The notes under the pieces: model-generated
What the model was told of the DNA's origin: nothing
Databases searched by the model: none
Seen by the model: only the letters and a program-made list of their open reading frames with translations
Position numbers and translations under genes: made by a program
NCBI RefSeq assembly: GCF_000612805.1
Contig: NZ_HG964411.1
Span: forward strand, 38,833-102,832
Origin: Bacillus ndiopicus
GTDB taxonomy: Bacteria > Bacillota > Bacilli > Bacillales_A > Planococcaceae
Direction: 5' to 3'
Length of the DNA: 64,000 nt
Shown: positions 36,579 through 45,994 of the stretch, piece after piece
Numbering within the stretch: position 1 is the first letter of the stretch
How the letters are laid out: each line of letters opens with the position of its first letter

Positions 36579-36743
36579 TTATTGTCGCCAACTATAGGAA
36601 AATACTTTCATCGGCCCTTTCATCGCCTCAGTAATCGCCTGTTGCTCCCATTTTGAAACACCCACAAGTGATAATTTATCTTCTTGTAATAACTGAACTA
36701 ATTGTGGATTCTCTTTTAAATATTTAATTAATTTACTCACCAT
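36579..36743 (-). CDS. comX: ComX pheromone precursor
   Basis: 54 residues (MVSKLIKYLKENPQLVQLLQ ... MKGPMKVFSYSWRQ). The N-terminal half has the ComX layout: KYLKENPQLVQLL, then a helix and a polar C-terminal tail. The tail carries the single C-terminal tryptophan (Trp52, SYSWRQ) that ComQ would isoprenylate. AGGAGA is eight bases upstream. It lies 11 bases after comQ and 3 bases before comP, the fixed comQXPA order. Too short for ordinary gene callers. The mature pheromone is probably the last 6-10 residues. Confidence 0.9.
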   Translation of the reverse strand: MVSKLIKYLKENPQLVQLLQEDKLSLVGVSKWEQQAITEAMKGPMKVFSYSWRQ

Positions 36744-36754
36744 AATAAAATCTC

Positions 36755-37651
36755 CTATTCTATAAATGTTTTTAAATAAGTTTTGTCCGCATGGCTAAAT
36801 GGCATCGCCTCTACCATATGTAATGCCTTATACTGGTATATATTTTTTATAGCGAGCGCATAGTTAATTGCGCCACTTTCTAATAATATTTCTTTAAAAT
36901 ATGTAGTATCTATCTCCTTCTTTGAGCCTTTATAGTAATTTCTCAAAATATCTGCATATTGTTCTGGCTGTTCCAATAAATAAATGATTGGCAACGAAAG
37001 CTTTCTATTAAGCAGATCATTTTTCTTTTCCCATGATTTCAAGCCTTGAATATCATTTAATATTTGTTGAACTACACCAATGCATATTGAGTATTCAGTT
37101 ACCCTTTCATCCACTTTACCTATCGCTAGGCTAACACCTATCGAACTACTTAGTGCTATTAATGCACCTGATTTAGCCTCCGTCATTTTTAGATAAGATG
37201 CCTCATCCTTACCATAATTACGAATATCGAGGTACTGGCCATTAATACTCTTCAATGCAAAATTATATAACACCTGTATTGCTTGCGCCCTGTATGGAAA
37301 AGTACTTTCTTGAATACATTTCACTGTTAAAAATAGCATTGCTAAAACCGCATTCATTGCAATTACAGGGTCTTGGCACCATAGATAGTCTGCATCACCA
37401 TCCTGTAAATCGTCTATTATATCGAAGCTTAATATTAATAATTCAACAGCCGCGGCAACAAAAATAATACGTTCATCCGCTTTTTGTTGTAAAAACGCTT
37501 GATAATGCAGCACACAAAGTTCCCCAAAAGACATGGAGTAATCCTTCTTCTCATTTATATAACTTAATAGAGTTGTTTTGAAGGACTCTTCTATATTTTC
37601 TAACAAGATAATTTCTTTCATTTTCTCTACTATCTCATTTTTATATGCCAA
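36755..37651 (-). CDS. comQ: ComQ-like isoprenyltransferase
   Basis: 298 residues, all-alpha isoprenyl synthase fold. The first Asp-rich motif is DIIDDLQD (DDLQD about 80-84). The second is replaced by a weaker NDIQGLK segment near 215, as in other ComQ proteins. It cuts and prenylates ComX on tryptophan. TTG 37651 is preferred because AAGGTGG lies nine bases upstream; a TTG nine bases earlier touches the ribosome binding site. First gene of comQXPA. Confidence 0.88.
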   Translation of the reverse strand: MAYKNEIVEKMKEIILLENIEESFKTTLLSYINEKKDYSMSFGELCVLHYQAFLQQKADERIIFVAAAVELLILSFDIIDDLQDGDADYLWCQDPVIAMNAVLAMLFLTVKCIQESTFPYRAQAIQVLYNFALKSINGQYLDIRNYGKDEASYLKMTEAKSGALIALSSSIGVSLAIGKVDERVTEYSICIGVVQQILNDIQGLKSWEKKNDLLNRKLSLPIIYLLEQPEQYADILRNYYKGSKKEIDTTYFKEILLESGAINYALAIKNIYQYKALHMVEAMPFSHADKTYLKTFIE

Positions 37652-37814
37652 CTTTATCAACCACCTTACTACGAAATTATAGTACCATTGTCTTATGATT
37701 GTATCAAGAGAATAGAGTATAATTCATCATTTTATATATTAATTTTCAAATTATGGGCTGTATTTAACAATTATGTGGCAGCCATCCATAAATAATTGGT
37801 GGAAAATAGCACGT

Positions 37815-37843
37815 CCGCTACGGAATCACGCAATTGTTAATGT
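37815..37843 (+). promoter_or_regulatory. ComA-box-like half-palindrome, copy P5
   Basis: CTACGGAATCACGCAA at 37818-37833 matches the ComA box at 9 of 12 positions and is followed by TTGTTAATGTGG as in copies P2-P4. No good -10 is seen at the expected distance. It lies 164 bases upstream of comQ, but points toward the degenerate gene at 37912. Confidence 0.5.
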
Positions 37844-37911
37844 GGTATATGCAGTGCTAAGATGAAATTAACTCAAAGATAAATAAATTAAATCTTGTAA
37901 CAAACAATTAA

Positions 37912-38282
37912 AATGAAATTATTACATGGGAAGTAATTGAAGATGCAGTAGTAACTCCTGCATGTTATCCTGCATATAAATGTATGTCTCAGTCTTCTCT
38001 ACCTGTTAACTATGAGTTATATTACAGCAATCTAGACAGATCGCTAGGCATATATCTTGGTGGAGTTGCAATCGGTGCCGCGGGATTTATTCCTAGGATG
38101 GCTGCTGCCTCTTTTTAAGCGCTGTTGGTATAAGTGCTAAGGAAACATTTTCTGGTTATTTATCTTATAAGGTGTATATGAAGAGAAGTACTAAATCTGG
38201 CGTAATCGAGGATATTATGACTGTATATTACGAGAATAAAGATTTTACAGGCAAAACTAAAAATGTTTATAGTAGCTTTTAA
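37912..38282 (+). pseudogene. Degenerate peptide gene (unknown)
   Basis: A frame without a start (TWEVIEDAVVTPACYPAYKC ... GIYLGGVAIGAAGFIPRMAA) stops at 38117. After a +1 shift it continues ETFSGYLSYKVYMKRSTKSG to TGKTKNVYSSF (stop 38282). The whole may have been a secreted peptide of about 120 residues, now truncated and frameshifted. It is followed by a two-helix membrane gene, as in other cassettes. No family recognised. Confidence 0.5.
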
Positions 38283-38297
38283 TTAGGGGGGATTCTT

Positions 38298-38468
38298 ATG
38301 AGAAGCTATTGGATTTTTAACATACTTATCACTTTATTATTCATAGTTTCTACAACACTCTTCTACAGAGTTGGATTTAATAAAACTGGTTTTATGTTTT
38401 ATTTAGGTGCCACAATATTTTTAGTTATCTTGAGTAGTATTAACTATAAGGTTAATTATAAAAAATGA
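38298..38468 (+). CDS. Small two-helix membrane protein
   Basis: 56 residues (helices about 5-22 and 32-48, tail NYKVNYKK). AGGGGGGA lies eight bases before the ATG. Follows the degenerate peptide gene, so it may be its former immunity partner. No known family. Confidence 0.65.
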   Translation: MRSYWIFNILITLLFIVSTTLFYRVGFNKTGFMFYLGATIFLVILSSINYKVNYKK

Positions 38469-38489
38469 ATAAGTAAGTTTTGTAAGAAG

Positions 38490-38531
38490 AACGTAGTTAA
38501 AAGTCTCCTGATACTTTTAACTACGTTTTTT
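38490..38531 (+). terminator. Terminator after small membrane gene
   Basis: AACGTAGTTAAAAGT (38490-38504) pairs perfectly with ACTTTTAACTACGTT (38513-38527), followed by TTTT. Confidence 0.9.
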
Positions 38532-38572
38532 ATTGTCTTATTATTACATTAGTGTTACTCATAATTGCAACT

Positions 38573-39763
38573 CTAACTTCTTCTATTCTTCATCCACACA
38601 TAAAGAAATCCAAACGCCGCAGCCAGCCGAACCATTGAACTTATATTCATTGCAATATTCATCGTAAATGTTTCGAGTAACCAAATACCGATTTGCGGTG
38701 CAATAAATGCGATAATTGCTAGTAATACATTGTAGCTTGTAATACAATACGTTCGATTTTCCTTCGGTGAATTTTCTAATAGCAAATTAAATAAAATTAA
38801 TGTCGTGCCTGATACGAATAAGCCTGATTGTACCGACATCAATGTTAAATATATGAGATTTGTTGATAGTGACATTGCAAATGGCGCTACCGCCATTCCG
38901 AAAGCAACCCAAACAAAAACTCTCATATTGCCATACTTTTCTGACCATTTGCGCCATAATGGGAAGGAAAAAATTTGTGCCAGCATATTTGCCGCGCTAA
39001 ACATACTAATCCAAAAAATTGTCGCCTCAGCATAGCGCACATTATAAATATTAAAAAGCCCCCAGGCAATTTGCCAGCCAAAATTAAAAAGTAGAGCTAC
39101 AAATAAAAATCGTACATAATTAGAGTCTTTGAAAATTCCCCAATTCATAGCCTTATTTCGTTCCTTTTTCTGTACAGGCTCCCCTTCCTCATGCTTTAAC
39201 AAAAAATAAACCTCTAACAAGCCAAAGCAAAAGGCGATTGAAAATAAGAGCTGGTAAGCAAAGGTGCTATTCGTAGCATCTCGCATAATAATGCCAATTG
39301 ATAATGTTGAAATAAGCCCTACCATTGTTAGCAAGCGATTGCGATCACTAAAAAATTGCCCACGCCTTCTATCTTCAATAATATTACCGATTAATGCTTG
39401 CCACCCCATAGTTGCGGTCGTATTAGGAATACTCATCAGCGCAATAAGTGCTAATAATGCCCAGGCAGCAATTGATTGTGGTATGTACGCAATAAATATT
39501 AATAACATAAAAACTAGCCTTGCCGTTAGCACGGAAAAAGCAACAAGCTTCTTTTGCTCTACCGCCTTATTCAATAGTATTGCTGCAGGAACAGTCATCA
39601 GCAATGTAACTAAAGGCGGAATGGAGCTAATTAAGCCTACTTGATAATTGGTTGCCCCTAAAATCGCTATCGAAAAAATCGGAATATAATTTGCTGTAGT
39701 ATTAGCAGCAAGCGTGGAGGCCATGCCATGATAAATACTCATTTTCTCATTATATGTTTTCAT
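38573..39763 (-). CDS. MFS transporter
   Basis: 396 residues with about 12 transmembrane helices. Between helices 2 and 3 is a short basic loop (LLNKAVEQKKLVAF), and a basic central loop (KHEEGEPVQKKERNK) divides the two halves. A WQALIGNIIEDRRRGQFFSDRN motif near residue 130 is typical of one Bacillus permease subgroup. Substrate unknown. Last gene of the island before prs. Confidence 0.88.
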   Translation of the reverse strand: MKTYNEKMSIYHGMASTLAANTTANYIPIFSIAILGATNYQVGLISSIPPLVTLLMTVPAAILLNKAVEQKKLVAFSVLTARLVFMLLIFIAYIPQSIAAWALLALIALMSIPNTTATMGWQALIGNIIEDRRRGQFFSDRNRLLTMVGLISTLSIGIIMRDATNSTFAYQLLFSIAFCFGLLEVYFLLKHEEGEPVQKKERNKAMNWGIFKDSNYVRFLFVALLFNFGWQIAWGLFNIYNVRYAEATIFWISMFSAANMLAQIFSFPLWRKWSEKYGNMRVFVWVAFGMAVAPFAMSLSTNLIYLTLMSVQSGLFVSGTTLILFNLLLENSPKENRTYCITSYNVLLAIIAFIAPQIGIWLLETFTMNIAMNISSMVRLAAAFGFLYVWMKNRRS

Positions 39764-39848
39764 CTAAACGCTACTTTCTATTATTGTTAATTTGATTATA
39801 GCGAATGTCAGCTACTACACAACTACTTTCAAAATAAAAACAGCAAAA

Positions 39849-39889
39849 GCTGTATGGAAAGTAGTACGTTAGCCTACTTTCCATACAGC
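39849..39889 (-). terminator. prs terminator
   Basis: GCTGTATGGAAAGTAG (39849-39864) pairs with CTACTTTCCATACAGC (39874-39889), ten bases after the prs stop. Confidence 0.9.
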
Positions 39890-39898
39890 CTTAAATTA

Positions 39899-40858
39899 TT
39901 AGTCAAATAATGTACTTACTGATTTATTTTCATAAACACGAGAGATTGCATCTGCCATTAATTTTGCTACAGAAAGCTCTTTAATTTTTGGCGATTTCTT
40001 TTCTTCTGATAGTTGGATTGTATTTGTTACAACTAATTCTTTAATTGATGAGTTCTCGATACGCTCAATTGCTGGACCAGATAATACAGGGTGTGAACAG
40101 CAAGCATAAACTTCCTTCGCACCAGACTCCATTAATGCGTTCGCACCAATTGTAATTGTACCAGCTGTATCAATAATATCATCAATCAAGATACAAATTT
40201 TCCCTTCAACATTACCAACGATATTCATTACTTCAGCAACATTTGGCTTCGGACGGCGTTTATCAATAATCGCGATTGGTGCTTTTAAGCGCTCCGCCAT
40301 TTTACGTGCACGCGTTACACCACCATGGTCTGGTGATACGATAACCACTTCATCTGAATTGAAGCCTTTTGAACCGAAATAGTCAGCAAGCAATGGTACT
40401 GCTACTAGGTGGTCGATTAAAATATCGAAGAAACCTTGAATTTGTGGTGCATGCAAATCTAACACGATAACGCGTGTTGCACCAGCTGTTTCTAATAAGT
40501 TTGCTACTAATTTTGCAGTAATTGGCTCACGTGCTTTTGCTTTACGATCTTGACGAGCATAGCCATAGTAAGGCATTACAACATTGACAGTACGTGCAGA
40601 AGCGCGCTTAACTGCATCCACCATAATTAAAAGTTCCATTAAATGTTCATTTACAGGTGCAGAAGTTGACTGCACAATGAATACATCGCAACCACGAATA
40701 CTTTCTTCAATGCTAATTTGAATTTCTCCATCACTGAAATGTTTTACAGATGATTTACCTAACTCCACACCCATCTCTTGTGCAATTTCTTGAGCAAGTG
40801 GATTGTTTGAGTTTAGTGAGAAAAGTTTTAGTTTTGAGTCAGCGTAATGATATGGCAT
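39899..40858 (-). CDS. prs: Ribose-phosphate pyrophosphokinase
   Basis: 319 residues. Makes PRPP from ribose 5-phosphate and ATP. Motifs: [17 protein letters not shown] start region, ATP-loop [14 protein letters not shown], and PRPP-binding [13 protein letters not shown] near 220. AGGAGGG precedes the start. Follows glmU by 24 bases, as in Bacillus. The usual downstream partner ctc is missing. Confidence 0.98.
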   Translation of the reverse strand: MPYHYADSKLKLFSLNSNNPLAQEIAQEMGVELGKSSVKHFSDGEIQISIEESIRGCDVFIVQSTSAPVNEHLMELLIMVDAVKRASARTVNVVMPYYGYARQDRKAKAREPITAKLVANLLETAGATRVIVLDLHAPQIQGFFDILIDHLVAVPLLADYFGSKGFNSDEVVIVSPDHGGVTRARKMAERLKAPIAIIDKRRPKPNVAEVMNIVGNVEGKICILIDDIIDTAGTITIGANALMESGAKEVYACCSHPVLSGPAIERIENSSIKELVVTNTIQLSEEKKSPKIKELSVAKLMADAISRVYENKSVSTLFD

Positions 40859-40882
40859 GATGCCCTCCTGTTTATATATATA

Positions 40883-42247
40883 TTATTTTAATTTGTTCAT
40901 ATAACCTAATTTATTTTCCTGTCTAGCACGTGCAATTGCTAGTGCATCTTCAGGCACTTCTTTTGTAATCGTAGAGCCTGCTGCAATAAAAGCATTTTTA
41001 CGAACCGTTACTGGCGCAACTAGATTCGTATTGCATCCTACGAATACGTCGTCTTCTATAATTGTTTTATGCTTATTTTTACCATCATAGTTAACAGTAA
41101 TAGAACCACAACCAACATTCACATTTTTGCCAATTTCAGCATCACCAATATAGCTTAAATGCGATACTTTTGAGTCATCATTAATTTGGCTTTTCTTCAC
41201 TTCAACAAAGTTGCCGATTTTCACATGATTGCCAAGTGTAGACTCAGGGCGAATATGCGCAAATGGACCAACTGCTGCCTCTTCACCGATTACGCTACTT
41301 TTAACTACAGAGCTATGAATCGATGTGCTGTTACCAATCTGGCTATCTATAATATGACTATTTGGCCCGATTTGGCAGTCTGCACCAATTACTGTATTAC
41401 CTTCAATAATTGTTCCTGGAAGGATTATTGTGTCACTACCGATTTTCGCATCTGCACTAATATGTGTCGTTATAGGATTGATGATTGTTACACCATTACG
41501 CATATGACGCTCGTTAATACGTGCGCGCATTAATTCCTCTGCTTGTGATAAGGCAAAGCGATCATTAATACCCAGCGTTTCATTAAAATCCTTTGTCACA
41601 TAAGCCGACACGATTTCCTCTTGCTTTTGCAAAATTTCAATAACGTCAGGTAAATAATACTCACCTTGCGCATTATCGTTGTTTACAAGCTTTAATGCTT
41701 CAAATAATAGCTTATTATCGAAACAATATGTACCTGTATTAATTTCCTTTACAAGATGTTGCTCTGGCGTTGCATCCTTGTGTTCTACGATTTGTGCTAC
41801 TTGCCCGCCCTCATTACGAATAATACGTCCGTAGCCTGTTGGGTCCTCGGCAATAGCTGTTAAAATTGTAGCTTTCGCATTTTGCTCACGATGGTAATCA
41901 ACTAAAGCTTTCATCGTTTCTGGTCGTATTAACGGCGTATCACCACATACGACAAGTGTTATTCCTTCAAGCTCACTTAAAATGCCTTCTGCTTGCTGAA
42001 CCGCATGTGCTGTCCCTAGTTGCTCAGCCTGTAGTACATATTCACTTTTATCGCCTAGTTGCTCCTGTACCTTTTCAGCACCATGACCAACTACTGTTAC
42101 AATACGGTTTACGTCCAGTGTTTCAATATGGTTAACGACATGCTCTACCATTGGCTTCCCACAAACAGGGTGTAGTACTTTATATAATTTGGACTTCATA
42201 CGTGTTCCTTGACCTGCAGCCAAAACGATTGCATAAATATTTGTCAT
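40883..42247 (-). CDS. glmU: Bifunctional GlmU (GlcNAc-1-P uridyltransferase/GlcN-1-P acetyltransferase)
   Basis: 454 residues. The N-terminal nucleotidyltransferase ([20 protein letters not shown]) makes UDP-GlcNAc. The C-terminal left-handed beta helix (hexapeptide repeats from about 255) carries the acetyltransferase, with [19 protein letters not shown] and [10 protein letters not shown] at the active site. It provides UDP-GlcNAc for peptidoglycan. Between spoVG and prs, as in B. subtilis. Confidence 0.98.
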   Translation of the reverse strand: MTNIYAIVLAAGQGTRMKSKLYKVLHPVCGKPMVEHVVNHIETLDVNRIVTVVGHGAEKVQEQLGDKSEYVLQAEQLGTAHAVQQAEGILSELEGITLVVCGDTPLIRPETMKALVDYHREQNAKATILTAIAEDPTGYGRIIRNEGGQVAQIVEHKDATPEQHLVKEINTGTYCFDNKLLFEALKLVNNDNAQGEYYLPDVIEILQKQEEIVSAYVTKDFNETLGINDRFALSQAEELMRARINERHMRNGVTIINPITTHISADAKIGSDTIILPGTIIEGNTVIGADCQIGPNSHIIDSQIGNSTSIHSSVVKSSVIGEEAAVGPFAHIRPESTLGNHVKIGNFVEVKKSQINDDSKVSHLSYIGDAEIGKNVNVGCGSITVNYDGKNKHKTIIEDDVFVGCNTNLVAPVTVRKNAFIAAGSTITKEVPEDALAIARARQENKLGYMNKLK

Positions 42248-42345
42248 ATAAGTCCTCCAATTTAACTCTAAGTCTCATATTGACTATATAGTAAATCATC
42301 GTGTTTTTCAAGGTATAGTGACTTGACAAAACGATGACATAATTA

Positions 42346-42379
42346 AGGCTGTAAAGAAATATTCTTTTCCTTACAGCCT
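42346..42379 (-). terminator. spoVG terminator
   Basis: AGGCTGTAA (42346-42354) pairs with TTACAGCCT (42371-42379), 21 bases after the spoVG stop. Confidence 0.8.
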
Positions 42380-42399
42380 CACTAGTTTCACTTATAGCT

Positions 42400-42690
42400 T
42401 TACGCGTTTGCTTGCTCAAGCTCTAGCGTATCATCTTCACTGGACGCATGGTATGCAGCTAATACGCTTTCTTGAATTTTGTTGCGCGTAGTCGACTTAA
42501 TTGGATGTGCAATATCACGGAACTCACCGTCTGGGGTACGTTTACTTGGCATTGCCACAAATAAACCCGTATTGCCATCTATTACGCGAATATCATGTAC
42601 AACAAATTCGTCGTCTAGTGTGATGGAAGCGATAGCACGCATACGCCCTTCTAGTTGTACACGTCTTAATCTTACATCTGTTACTTCCAT
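42400..42690 (-). CDS. spoVG: Septation regulator/RNA-binding protein SpoVG
   Basis: 96 residues, the usual length (start [37 protein letters not shown]). SpoVG is a nucleic-acid-binding global regulator affecting sporulation septation and, in other firmicutes, virulence. Ribosome binding site GAGGGGGTGA. A sigma-H promoter and an A/T-rich tract upstream match the B. subtilis control scheme (sigma-H activation, AbrB repression). Confidence 0.97.
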   Translation of the reverse strand: MEVTDVRLRRVQLEGRMRAIASITLDDEFVVHDIRVIDGNTGLFVAMPSKRTPDGEFRDIAHPIKSTTRNKIQESVLAAYHASSEDDTLELEQANA

Positions 42691-42733
42691 TCTTTCACCC
42701 CCTCAATCTAAGATGCCTATGTTGGAATATAAT

Positions 42734-42762
42734 ATTCTTTTTATAGAATATTAATTCCTACT
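42734..42762 (-). promoter_or_regulatory. Sigma-H promoter of spoVG
   Basis: On the minus strand GTAGGAATT (-35, ending at 42753) is followed after 12 bases by AAAGAAT (-10, ending at 42734), matching RnAGGAwwT-N12-RnnGAAT. Upstream, 42770-42830 is almost pure A/T, like the AbrB-bound region of B. subtilis spoVG. Confidence 0.75.
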
Positions 42763-42919
42763 TTAATAGTACTAAACTTTTAAAATATTTCAAATATTAA
42801 AAATATTTATATTGGAATTTTGTAATAAGTGAGCAAAAAATGTGATAATCGATGGTTTTAATATGTAATATATACCATGCAAAACACCGAATTTAGTCTA
42901 TTCTGAGCCTAACAAAAAA

Positions 42920-42956
42920 AGCTACGAGAAAGTCTTTCTTCGACTTTTTCGTAACT
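42920..42956 (-). terminator. ridA terminator
   Basis: GTTACGAAAAAGTC and ACTTTCTCGTAGC (minus strand) form a stem followed by TTTTTTTG, shortly after the ridA stop. Confidence 0.8.
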
Positions 42957-42971
42957 CCTATAGCGATTAGC

Positions 42972-43346
42972 TTATTTCACTAATGCAATAACTTCGATTT
43001 CTACCTTCACATCTCGTGGCAAACGTGCAACTTCAACAGTTGAACGAGCTGGTTTGTGCTCTCCAAAGTGAGAAGCATATACTTCATTCAATGCTGCAAA
43101 TTCATTCATATCTTTAATAAATACTGTTGTTTTGACAACTTGATTTAGCGAAGAGCCTGCTTCTGCAAGAACTGCCTTTAAATTTTCGAATACTTGATTT
43201 GTTTGGTCAACAATATCACCATCAACTAACTCGCCTGAAGCTGTTAATGGAATTTGACCTGATGAATAAAACATATTGTTGACAATCATGCCTTGTGCAT
43301 ATGGTCCAATTGCTGCTGGTGCTTTTGCTGTTGATACTGTTTTCAT
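42972..43346 (-). CDS. ridA: 2-iminobutanoate/2-iminopropanoate deaminase RidA
   Basis: 124 residues, YjgF/YER057c/UK114 family. Substrate-pocket residues are visible in [10 protein letters not shown] and [15 protein letters not shown] (Arg). It hydrolyses reactive enamine/imine by-products of PLP enzymes. Starts next to the purR stop (one base apart), the purR-yabJ operon of Bacillus. Confidence 0.97.
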   Translation of the reverse strand: MKTVSTAKAPAAIGPYAQGMIVNNMFYSSGQIPLTASGELVDGDIVDQTNQVFENLKAVLAEAGSSLNQVVKTTVFIKDMNEFAALNEVYASHFGEHKPARSTVEVARLPRDVKVEIEVIALVK

Positions 43347-44174
43347 TTACAATCTCCCCTTTTGAAAATAATTGCCCTCGCTAAGTTCAATAATACGATC
43401 CTTCTCATTTACTTCATGTAGCTTAACTAAAGAATAATAATCATCCACTAGTCTTTCATCCGCATGCTCCGCTTCAACTAAAACGGCAATGCCTGCTAGC
43501 TCACATTCAAATTCCTCAAGTAAGCTTTTCATACCATTTACCGTACCGCCTACCTTCATAAAGTCGTCGGTGATAAGTACACGTTGCCCACTTTTCATGC
43601 TACGTTTAGATAAAACCATCGTTTGAATACGACGCGAAGAGCCTGATACATAATTAATACTCACTGTTGAGCCTTCAGTTACTTTGCTATCTCGACGAAC
43701 AACAACAACTGGCACATTTAAATGACGTGCTATCGCATGTGCTATGGAAATACCTTTTGTTGCTACTGTCATAATAACATCGATTTGTTGCTCAGCAAAG
43801 ACACTTGCAAATACTTTCCCAACACGATTCATAAAGTCTGGATTACCAAGTAAATCCGTCATAAACAAATAGCCACCTGGCAATAAACGATCTGATTGCC
43901 CTAACTGCGTGATCAACTCTTGAATAATATCTTTTACTTCCTGCTCAGACATTTTCGGGATGTATTTCACCCCTCCTGCTGCACCAGGTACTGTTATTAA
44001 AAGCCCGATTCCCTTCTCCTCAAACGTTTCTTTCACAATCGTTAAATCCTCACTAATAGAAGACTTGGCCGATTGATACAAATCCGAAAAGTAAGTAAGG
44101 GGGATCAATTGGTGGGGATGTTCAAGCAAGTAGTATGTCATATCGACAAGTCGTTCACTACGCTTCCATTTCAT
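43347..44174 (-). CDS. purR: Purine operon repressor PurR
   Basis: 275 residues: N-terminal winged helix (about 1-75; MKWKRSERLVDMTYYLLEHP) and a phosphoribosyltransferase-like domain with the PRPP motif VLITDDFMKVGGTV near 200. It represses purine genes; PRPP relieves binding. ATG 44174 is preferred over an upstream in-frame codon because GGAGAGGG precedes it by about eight bases. A dispersed repeat copy starts 17 bases upstream, which could have changed its expression. Confidence 0.96.
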   Translation of the reverse strand: MKWKRSERLVDMTYYLLEHPHQLIPLTYFSDLYQSAKSSISEDLTIVKETFEEKGIGLLITVPGAAGGVKYIPKMSEQEVKDIIQELITQLGQSDRLLPGGYLFMTDLLGNPDFMNRVGKVFASVFAEQQIDVIMTVATKGISIAHAIARHLNVPVVVVRRDSKVTEGSTVSINYVSGSSRRIQTMVLSKRSMKSGQRVLITDDFMKVGGTVNGMKSLLEEFECELAGIAVLVEAEHADERLVDDYYSLVKLHEVNEKDRIIELSEGNYFQKGRL

Positions 44175-44190
44175 AGTATGACCCTCTCCT

Positions 44191-44412
44191 ATCAATTACG
44201 CCCCAGCTAACTAAGGGAAGTTAACCGAAAACCATTATGTCCCGTAACCATGGTTAACTAATCTGCGCAATGCAGCCCTCTTTAACAATCTTTTACATCC
44301 GCTGGAGACTTTATCTTCATTCAGTGAGTGTTTGTGCACACACTAAATTAAAAGCAAAATAAGCATTCATCTCACCATCTATAGAAATGGGAGCCTTCTA
44401 CAGAATTATAAT
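44191..44412 (-). mobile_element. Dispersed repeat element, copy C (upstream of purR)
   Basis: From ATCAATTACGCCCCAGC to a degraded right end near GAATTATAA. Contains CTTTATCTTCATTCAGTGAG, AGCAAAATAAGCATTCATCTCACC and CTATAGAAATGGGAG segments shared with copies A, B, F and H. Confidence 0.72.
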
Positions 44413-44477
44413 AATAATTTCCTCATTCTGTTAAGAATACGAATATTTTATACGTAAGTTAACATAAATGTACGCAT

Positions 44478-45344
44478 TTACGCAAGTGGATTCCTCTCAC
44501 CAAGCAAACGAACTGTGTACACTTCATCACAAAAACCTCTTAGCCCATTATATATTCTTGCTGTGCGTGCTTCATTATCTACTAACCCAAAAACAGTTGG
44601 TCCGCTGCCACTCATTAGCACTGCATCTGCACCAAGTCGATGCATATGCTCCTTAATCATAGCAACTTCAGGATGCAGCTTTAACGTCACGCTTTCTAAT
44701 ACATTACTAAGTGAGGTACATAATGTTTCATAATCTTTATTCTCAATTGCATTTATTGCCTGTGCTGTTTTTGGATGCTCTACATAATCTAGCTTCAATC
44801 CACCATATACATCTGCTGTAGATACACCAATTTTGGGCTTTGCTAAAACAACCCAACAATTTGGTGGGGCTGGGAGTTCCTCAATCTTCTCTCCACGCCC
44901 TGTTGCGCGAGCTGTTCCTCCATATACGCAAAAAGGCACATCTGAGCCAATTTGCGCCCCAAGCTCCGCCAACTCATCTATTGTTAATCTTAAGCTCCAA
45001 AGCTCATTTAATCCTCGGAGCGTTGCTGCTGCATCGCTACTTCCACCAGCCAATCCAGCAGCAATGGGGATTTCCTTATCAATTGTAATGGATACACCTT
45101 CTTTAATACCGTATGTATCTTGTAATAGCTTCGCTGCTTGATAAGCAAAATTGCGCTCATCATTCGGTACAAAGCGATCTGCTGAAATAATTTTAATTAA
45201 TCCGTCCTGACGTGTTTCCAAACCAATTCTATCTGACAAATCAATCGTTGTCATTATCATATCAACTTCATGGTAGTTATCTGGTCTTTTATATAGTACA
45301 TCTAGAGTTAAATTTATTTTAGCTGGAGCTTTAATGTAAAGCAT
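44478..45344 (-). CDS. ispE: 4-diphosphocytidyl-2-C-methyl-D-erythritol kinase
   Basis: 288 residues, GHMP kinase of the MEP isoprenoid pathway. Motifs: [14 protein letters not shown], the ATP loop [18 protein letters not shown] and [13 protein letters not shown] 45344 is chosen because AGGGAGG lies upstream and the protein begins at the family-typical start; a codon 12 residues earlier has no ribosome binding site. Located upstream of purR as in Bacillus. Confidence 0.97.
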   Translation of the reverse strand: MLYIKAPAKINLTLDVLYKRPDNYHEVDMIMTTIDLSDRIGLETRQDGLIKIISADRFVPNDERNFAYQAAKLLQDTYGIKEGVSITIDKEIPIAAGLAGGSSDAAATLRGLNELWSLRLTIDELAELGAQIGSDVPFCVYGGTARATGRGEKIEELPAPPNCWVVLAKPKIGVSTADVYGGLKLDYVEHPKTAQAINAIENKDYETLCTSLSNVLESVTLKLHPEVAMIKEHMHRLGADAVLMSGSGPTVFGLVDNEARTARIYNGLRGFCDEVYTVRLLGERNPLA

Positions 45345-45593
45345 ATTTAAATTCCTCCCTAATAGAGCTCTCTTATACAATTAGTATTTATATTTTATCA
45401 TATTCATTGTCTGGAAAACGAAATAGAAATAGTTCGAAAATAAAAAAATGCAAGGAGCTCTAGCAAGCTAATTATTGTTTTCTGAAATGTTGTCCAGCTA
45501 GAAAAGTAATCACCCTTTTTGAAGAGCTAAGAACACTAGATTTAAATTATAGTTTTGATTGATTCTTAATATTATCCTTGCTCAAAAATAAAA

Positions 45594-45627
45594 AAGAGGT
45601 GCCTAAAATAATTTTTAGACACCTCTT
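45594..45627 (-). terminator. sspF terminator
   Basis: AAGAGGTGCCTAAAA (45594-45608) pairs with TTTTAGACACCTCTT (45613-45627), one mismatch, 45 bases after the sspF stop. 45345-45593 otherwise holds no gene. Confidence 0.85.
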
Positions 45628-45672
45628 GCCAACTATTCTATATGATGGGTTTCCTTAAGTTAAAATCACTCG

Positions 45673-45861
45673 CTACTTTGTATCTGTAGCTTGTTGCTCA
45701 GCAAGAAGCTTTTCTGCTTTCTCAATCGCATATTTAACCATATTCCCTGCATCACGGGTAGTAATACCACCCCAGCCTTCACGTTCTACTACATCATAAA
45801 ATCCAAGCTCTTTTGCAATCTCTTCCTTCAGACGATTCGACATGATGCCTTTTCGTGCCAT
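45673..45861 (-). CDS. sspF: Small acid-soluble spore protein SspF-like
   Basis: 62 residues of the alpha/beta-type SASP family: [45 protein letters not shown] contains the two conserved helices and the GGI/LTTRDAGxMV block. These proteins coat and protect spore DNA. GGGAGG ribosome binding site. A sigma-G type promoter precedes it. Lies between ispE and veg as in B. subtilis. Confidence 0.93.
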   Translation of the reverse strand: MARKGIMSNRLKEEIAKELGFYDVVEREGWGGITTRDAGNMVKYAIEKAEKLLAEQQATDTK

Positions 45862-45899
45862 GCAGATGACCTCCCTTTCTAAAGTTCAGTTGGCTACAT

Positions 45900-45928
45900 T
45901 AGTATGTTTAAAACGGCAACTTTTATAC
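45900..45928 (-). promoter_or_regulatory. Sigma-G promoter of sspF
   Basis: On the minus strand GTATA (45924-45928), 17 bases, then CATACTA (45900-45906). The -10 is identical to that of the spoVT promoter. Confidence 0.65.
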
Positions 45929-45942
45929 AACCTCTTTAAAAA

Positions 45943-45970
45943 CAAAAAACACTCAAAATCTGAGTGCCTT
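45943..45970 (-). terminator. veg terminator
   Basis: CACTCA (45950-45955) pairs with TGAGTG (45961-45966), followed on the minus strand by TTTTTTGTTTTT. Confidence 0.75.
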
Positions 45971-45994
45971 TTACATATAAAAAAGTATTAGGAA

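Noticed and set aside
42180..42419. 79-codon minus-strand frame across the glmU start and spoVG terminator
   Set aside because: It overlaps the start of glmU and the spoVG terminator, has no ribosome binding site and no recognisable family.
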